A DNA stretch of 64,000 nt from Vermamoeba vermiformis. Its lineage: Eukaryota; Tubulinea; Echinamoebida. The notes below the pieces were generated by a model. The model saw nothing but the letters and a program-made list of their open reading frames with translations, had not been told where the DNA came from and did no database searches. Shown here in pieces: positions 60,466 through 64,000 of this stretch. The stretch covers positions 124,001-188,000 of the forward strand of contig JBEWZL010000276.1 in assembly GCA_045837725.1 (NCBI GenBank), written 5' to 3'. The position numbers and the translations under genes are program-made. How positions within the stretch are numbered: the first letter of the stretch is position 1; the number at the start of each line of letters is the position of its first letter.

Positions 60466-60772
60466 GCAATCTGCAACGAAAATTAGTCAAATTTCAAATC
60501 CGGATCAAGTTTCCATCAAGATTTCGTCTCACCAAACTTCTAAAATATCTCTACGTTTTTATTTGCACTTACTGCAGTGATAGAAGGTTATGTGTTTGTG
60601 GGTTTTTTTTTTTGGTTTTTTTTTTTTTTTTTTTTTTTTATTTTGCCTGTGTTTACAAATCGGATTCGCTAGTGACGAGGGAATTCGCCGTGATCTGCTT
60701 TGGGCAGAAATCATGAAACGGTGTGAACGTTCAAATGAAAATTTATTTCAGTTGAAGACAACACCATTGTAA
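60466..60772. other. Divergent intergenic region with 5' untranslated exon and T tract
   Basis: This 307-nt region lies between the unknown 168-aa gene (minus) and the carrier gene (plus). It includes a probable untranslated exon of the former and a long T tract listed separately. No other gene is seen. Confidence 0.45.
60603..60639. repeat. Poly-T tract
   Basis: Eleven Ts (60603-60613), two Gs and about 24 Ts (60616-60639). On the minus strand this is a poly-A tract. It sits in a divergent promoter region, where long dA:dT tracts tend to exclude nucleosomes. The exact length is uncertain, as homopolymers are often misread. Confidence 0.8.
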
Positions 60773-61786
60773 ATGTACTCTACATTCGCCAAAAGTTGGG
60801 TAGATTCAGTCTCTAAGACGGCTGCAGCTCCTTTTGAACGGATTAAGATCTTGCTTCAAGTTCAGGTAAATTTTAATTACTTGACCGGTCAAGAATTTTT
60901 TAAAACTGATCAAATATTTTCGCTATGTCGTTGGATTATAATAACGATTTTAAAATATTTTTAAGCATTAATCCGAAAATTCTTCAGGCTGAACTGGTAA
61001 AATCTGGTCGTCTAGATAAGCCTTATAATGGAGCAATTGATTGTTTGCGACGCACAGTTAAAGAAGAAGGAATAGCATCGCTATGGAACGGGTTGCTCCC
61101 GCAGATGTTGCGCTTTCTAATCACCGACAGCTTCAACCAATACCTCACCGCCTATTCCAAGAAATTAATTCCTGTTGCTAATCCAGCAGATAATTATTGG
61201 GGATGGTTCCTTGGCTCACTTTTTTCTGGATCATTATCGGGCGCGATGTCGTTACTTTTCGTCTATCCGCTCGATTATGCCACCACTCGATTGAACGCGG
61301 ACATTATCCAATCAAACAAGGGCGGCACTCGTCAATATTCAGGCGTACAAGATCTGATTACGAAGACTATAGCTACTGATGGCATTGCTGGACTTTACCA
61401 GGGTTACGCAGTGACATGTTTGGGAATCATCGCCTATCGCGCGATTTATTTTGGTCTGTACGACTACGCTGAGGCCTTTACTGCCCAAAAAACAAAAGAA
61501 ACCGTCGTTCTGGACTTCATTCTTGCTTGGCTGGGGAGTCACGGTGGCAGCTGGTCTCGTGACCTATCCCTTGGACACCATCCGAAGACGTCAAATGATG
61601 ACTTGTGGCGAATCATTCAAATACAGCAGTTCTTGGAACGCGTTCACTGAAATCGTGACGAAAGAAGGCGTGACTGCGCTGTTCAACGGAGCTTTGATGA
61701 ACATTGTCAGATCCATCGTTGCCGCTACGACATTGACTCTTTGTGATACAATCGCTCCGCCGCCAAAGGCCAATCAAAAACATTAG
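60773..61786 (+). CDS. ADP/ATP-carrier-like mitochondrial carrier
   Basis: Exons 60773-60865 and 60988-61786 give about 296 residues. The three carrier repeats match the ADP/ATP translocase subfamily: SVSKTAAAPFERIKILLQVQ, then LWNGLLPQML, FVYPLDYATTRLNAD, GLYQGYAV with IIAYRAIYFGLYD, and VTYPLDTIRRRQMM near the end. Six membrane helices are expected. Two points are unusual. The subfamily signature RRRMMM is RRRQMM here, and the first helix starts FAKSWVDSVSKT rather than the Gly-rich FLAGG type. A one-base frame change occurs near 61525 between VVLDFI and LLGWGVTV; both sides are well conserved, so I suspect a base error. It could be a true ADP/ATP exchanger or a carrier with changed substrate. 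Confidence 0.82.
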
Positions 61787-61903
61787 GCCGTCTAAAAATA
61801 CTTGTTATGGACCAACTAGCAACTCCCGTTAATAATCACGTGGCACTACGTTTATTTATTTTTTTATCCACACCACTCCTTGTTTTAATAAATATGCCCG
61901 TTA

Positions 61904-62717
61904 TTAATTGCCCAAGGTCATCCATAAGTGATTCGCGTTGTTGTTATTACTGTTCGCAGGCTTCGGCGTAGCACATTTGTAGCACGCTGCTCGTGAGGCG
62001 AAATTCATTGCCCCACAATCGCAGTGCCAATCGCCCGGTTTGAAATTAGTACTGCTGTTGACTACTTGACTCGCCATATTGTTGTTACTGGATACATTTT
62101 CTTCGCGAATCACATCGGAGTTCGATATGATCGCCGGTTGATTGGCGTTTGAACTGGGCTTTGCTGTACCGCACTTCCTGCACTTCTGAGAATAATTGGC
62201 AAGTTAGAATGGTAACGGTACTATTGTAAGTGCTTACTGTCTTTAGAAGCAAATACTAATCCATTACATCCCGGACAGTACCAATCGCCAGGTTTTTGGT
62301 TTGATGAAGCCTGGATCCAATAATCGTAAATACTTATTTCTTTTGAAATTCGAAAGTGTTTACCTGTCGTCTATTTGCTAAGCCACTTTTGTAAGTACCA
62401 CATTTGCATCCTGGTGATATTTAGTTAAAAAATCTTTTTAGATCTTTGTCAACTCACGATCTTTTGAGGCGAACACCAATCCGTTACAACCAGGACACTT
62501 CCAATCGCCTCCGTTCTTTCTTTTAGACGATCCGCGTTTGTATCCACACCTGCATACTGTAAACTAATGAATGAGATCAAGTCGCGGAGTTCGCTTCGAA
62601 TCTTACAAGACGGATCTTTTAATTAAAAGTCGACTCACCTCCCTTTGACGCGAAAACCTTGCCTTTGCAGCTAGGACAATACCAGTCCCTAACCTCAGGT
62701 ACGTGTCTCGAAGACAT
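61904..62717 (-). CDS. Protein with four RanBP2-type zinc fingers
   Basis: Exons 62639-62717, 62458-62556, 62364-62410, 62238-62310 and 61904-62185 give about 193 residues. Four zinc-ribbon fingers of the RanBP2/ZRANB2 kind follow one another: WYCPSCKGKVFASK, WKCPGCNGLVFASK, WYCPGCNGLVFASK and WHCDCGAMNFASR, each ending in a CxxC or CxC pair (CRCG, CKCG, CRKCG, CYKC). In known proteins such fingers bind single-stranded GGU-containing RNA or ubiquitin. Introns fall at the same place, just after FASK, in the first three fingers, so the array grew by duplication of an exon unit. The junction between the fourth and fifth exons is off by one base from the expected frame. The Asn/Ser-rich linker and tail are low complexity. 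Confidence 0.8.
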
Positions 62718-63202
62718 ATATCTTGTTGGAGTAGATCTCTTGGTTAATACGGAGAAACGAAAGTAATTGAATAGTTCGCCTTTATGCCAGCGAAACCCTG
62801 GATTATTCGCATAATTTTACGAGTCCCTTACAATTGATTGGCCAATTATTTTTAGAAATGTCCCGGGACCGAAAGTACACAAAATTTGTACGACAGAAGA
62901 TCAGAGAAATGTACAACGTTTATGAAACAAATATTACAAGGGTTGTAGTACATGCATATTCACATATTGATTGGTAATGTCGTTTGGATGTGGGTGATAT
63001 CTTCGTGAAGTGTGGTGGGAGTGAGTTAGATGTGGGGTGTAGTTCTGTACATTCTTGTTCGTGTCTTATTTACAGTTGTGGGTTGTTTGTTTTTGTTTTC
63101 GCTACAATTAGTGCCGCTGCTTAATTCGACACTAATAGCGCTAATAAATATCGTATGGTGTTAGAGTATTAAATAAATAGCCGTCATGCGCCCTTCGTGT
63201 CG
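62718..63202. other. Intergenic stretch, no gene seen
   Basis: This 485-nt stretch lies between the zinc-finger gene start and the stop of the last gene, both on the minus strand. It has AT-rich and GT-rich parts and no recognisable gene, RNA or repeat. Confidence 0.4.
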
Positions 63203-64000
63203 TTAATACAAAGGGAACAAATTGACGTTGTTGCGGTTCGTGCCAAGTGGACCAGGGCCAGTGGGACCTTTGTCTTGCTTGCTGAACGGTTGATCGTACA
63301 TGTATTCTATCTTCTCAAAGTCCACGTCGCTGTCATCGTCCTCCAGACTCGCAAAACTGTCGCCGCTGCTGTTCAGATTGTGCGGCACTGGCAGTGCCGG
63401 GTGCACTTGTGCTGGTGTTGTGAACATGCGCTCGACGATCAGATCCGACAACGAGCCAATCTCGCGCGGTGTGGTCAACGAGCCAGTTGTGTCTGAGGAG
63501 TCCGCGAGAGCTGTCAACTGCGTCATCTTCGCGTTGTTGTTTTGTGACGTGACAAGTGACGCTGGTCCGCCGCCAGTGATGCTCGACATGAGCTGCGAGT
63601 TGGTGTTGTTTGACGCGATCAACATGCCCGTGGGACTGTCACTCGCGTTACTCGCAGTCAAGTCTTGCTTTGAACGCATCAGTCGCAACGAAGCATCGCT
63701 CACGTCGAGTTTGATGCCGTCATTGCTCGACTTGATCGGGAACGGCTTCAAAATCTTGTCGTTGTTCGCTTGCGAGGCGTCACAGCGCAGCTGGTCCGCT
63801 GGTCCCTCGTTACTTGCCACTGACGCGGACCGAGTCAACGTTCGGTCAATGTGCTGCGTCGACGAGCGAGACATTTCGCCTACGTCAGGCAGCAGTGTGG
63901 TCAATGTGTCAGGCACGATTTTGAGCTGTGGAGGTGGTTCGACTAATTGCGGGCACAACGAGCTCGGCAAATATTGGCCCCAGAACTGGTAGAAATGTTC
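63203..64000 (-). CDS. C-terminal part of an unknown Ser/Thr-rich protein (cut by window edge)
   Basis: The minus-strand frame is open from the window end to a TAA at 63203-63205, about 265 residues, so the gene begins beyond the right edge. The visible part starts with an aromatic-rich stretch (HFYQFWGQYLP) and then is low in hydrophobic residues, rich in Ser, Thr, Asn and Asp, with an acidic patch (LEDDDSDVDFEKIEYMYD) near the end. It looks like a disordered tail with many possible phosphorylation sites. I do not recognise the family. A long open frame on the opposite strand (63300-63992) is its mirror image. Confidence 0.6.
   Translation of the reverse strand, partial: EHFYQFWGQYLPSSLCPQLVEPPPQLKIVPDTLTTLLPDVGEMSRSSTQHIDRTLTRSASVASNEGPADQLRCDASQANNDKILKPFPIKSSNDGIKLDVSDASLRLMRSKQDLTASNASDSPTGMLIASNNTNSQLMSSITGGGPASLVTSQNNNAKMTQLTALADSSDTTGSLTTPREIGSLSDLIVERMFTTPAQVHPALPVPHNLNSSGDSFASLEDDDSDVDFEKIEYMYDQPFSKQDKGPTGPGPLGTNRNNVNLFPLY

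Noticed and set aside
63300-63992. A 230-codon plus-strand frame at the right edge
   Set aside because: It overlaps the minus-strand frame fully. The minus frame runs open to the window end, ends in a proper tail, and has a composition typical of a disordered protein; the plus frame shows no domain.
1-64000. Transposons, LTR or virus-like elements, CRISPR arrays
   Set aside because: No reverse transcriptase, integrase, transposase, capsid-like frame, terminal repeats or spaced repeats were seen in the window.

Overview
This 64 kb window is nuclear DNA from a unicellular eukaryote with compact, intron-rich genes. Coding regions are split by short GT-AG introns, mostly 45-75 nt with AT-rich interiors, and neighbouring genes are often only 100-300 nt apart. 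TAA, TAG and TGA all serve as stops, so the genetic code is standard. The gene set (cohesin SCC3/STAG, GATOR2 MIOS, a GANP/MCM3AP with FG repeats and an RRM, a two-half eukaryotic phosphofructokinase, TKL receptor kinases with beta-propeller ectodomains) points to an Amorphea protist. An amoebozoan is my best guess, but this is inferred from gene content alone. I saw no transposon, virus-like element or CRISPR array.

Layout. 1-1565: the 3' end of an unknown gene and a small unknown gene. 1750-9319 (minus): a 16-exon GANP/SAC3 mRNA-export scaffold with a long RGG/FG N-terminus. 9454-13343 (minus): a degenerate ABCG-type ATP-binding protein and a TmpA-like membrane oxidoreductase. 14096-14672: tRNA-Val(AAC) and tRNA-Ile(AAT). 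15009-19071 (plus): cohesin SCC3/STAG. 19189-20420 (minus) and 20698-24773 (plus): a four-CBS AMPK-gamma-like protein, divergent from MIOS; both families belong to cellular energy and nutrient signalling. 24991-26895 (minus): a tandem pseudokinase-kinase.

27297-42398: a receptor cluster. One plus-strand and two minus-strand genes encode signal peptide, Kelch-like propeller, Ig-like domains, one membrane span, a beta-rich juxtamembrane domain and a TKL kinase. A small secreted, probably GPI-anchored protein lies between them. The two minus-strand receptors are nearly identical in kinase, juxtamembrane, membrane and Ig-like parts, but differ through most of the propeller.

42542-46085 (minus): phosphofructokinase, with a complete 118-nt 5S rRNA gene inside one intron. 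It is divergent from eIF3i (46270-47938). 48191-53362: a phytol/dolichol-kinase-type membrane kinase, a NUDT19-like Nudix hydrolase and a secreted beta-lactamase-fold protein. 53489-59594: two tandem LRR-coiled coil-SAM-SAM-U-box ubiquitin ligases. 59681-64000: an unknown protein, an ADP/ATP-carrier-like protein with an altered signature, a protein with four RanBP2-type zinc fingers, and the C-terminal end of an unknown Ser/Thr-rich protein.

Several otherwise well-conserved genes change reading frame by one base (GANP, both U-box genes, the carrier, the zinc-finger gene). Because they are scattered over unrelated housekeeping genes, I read them mainly as base-level errors in this sequence rather than as pseudogenes.
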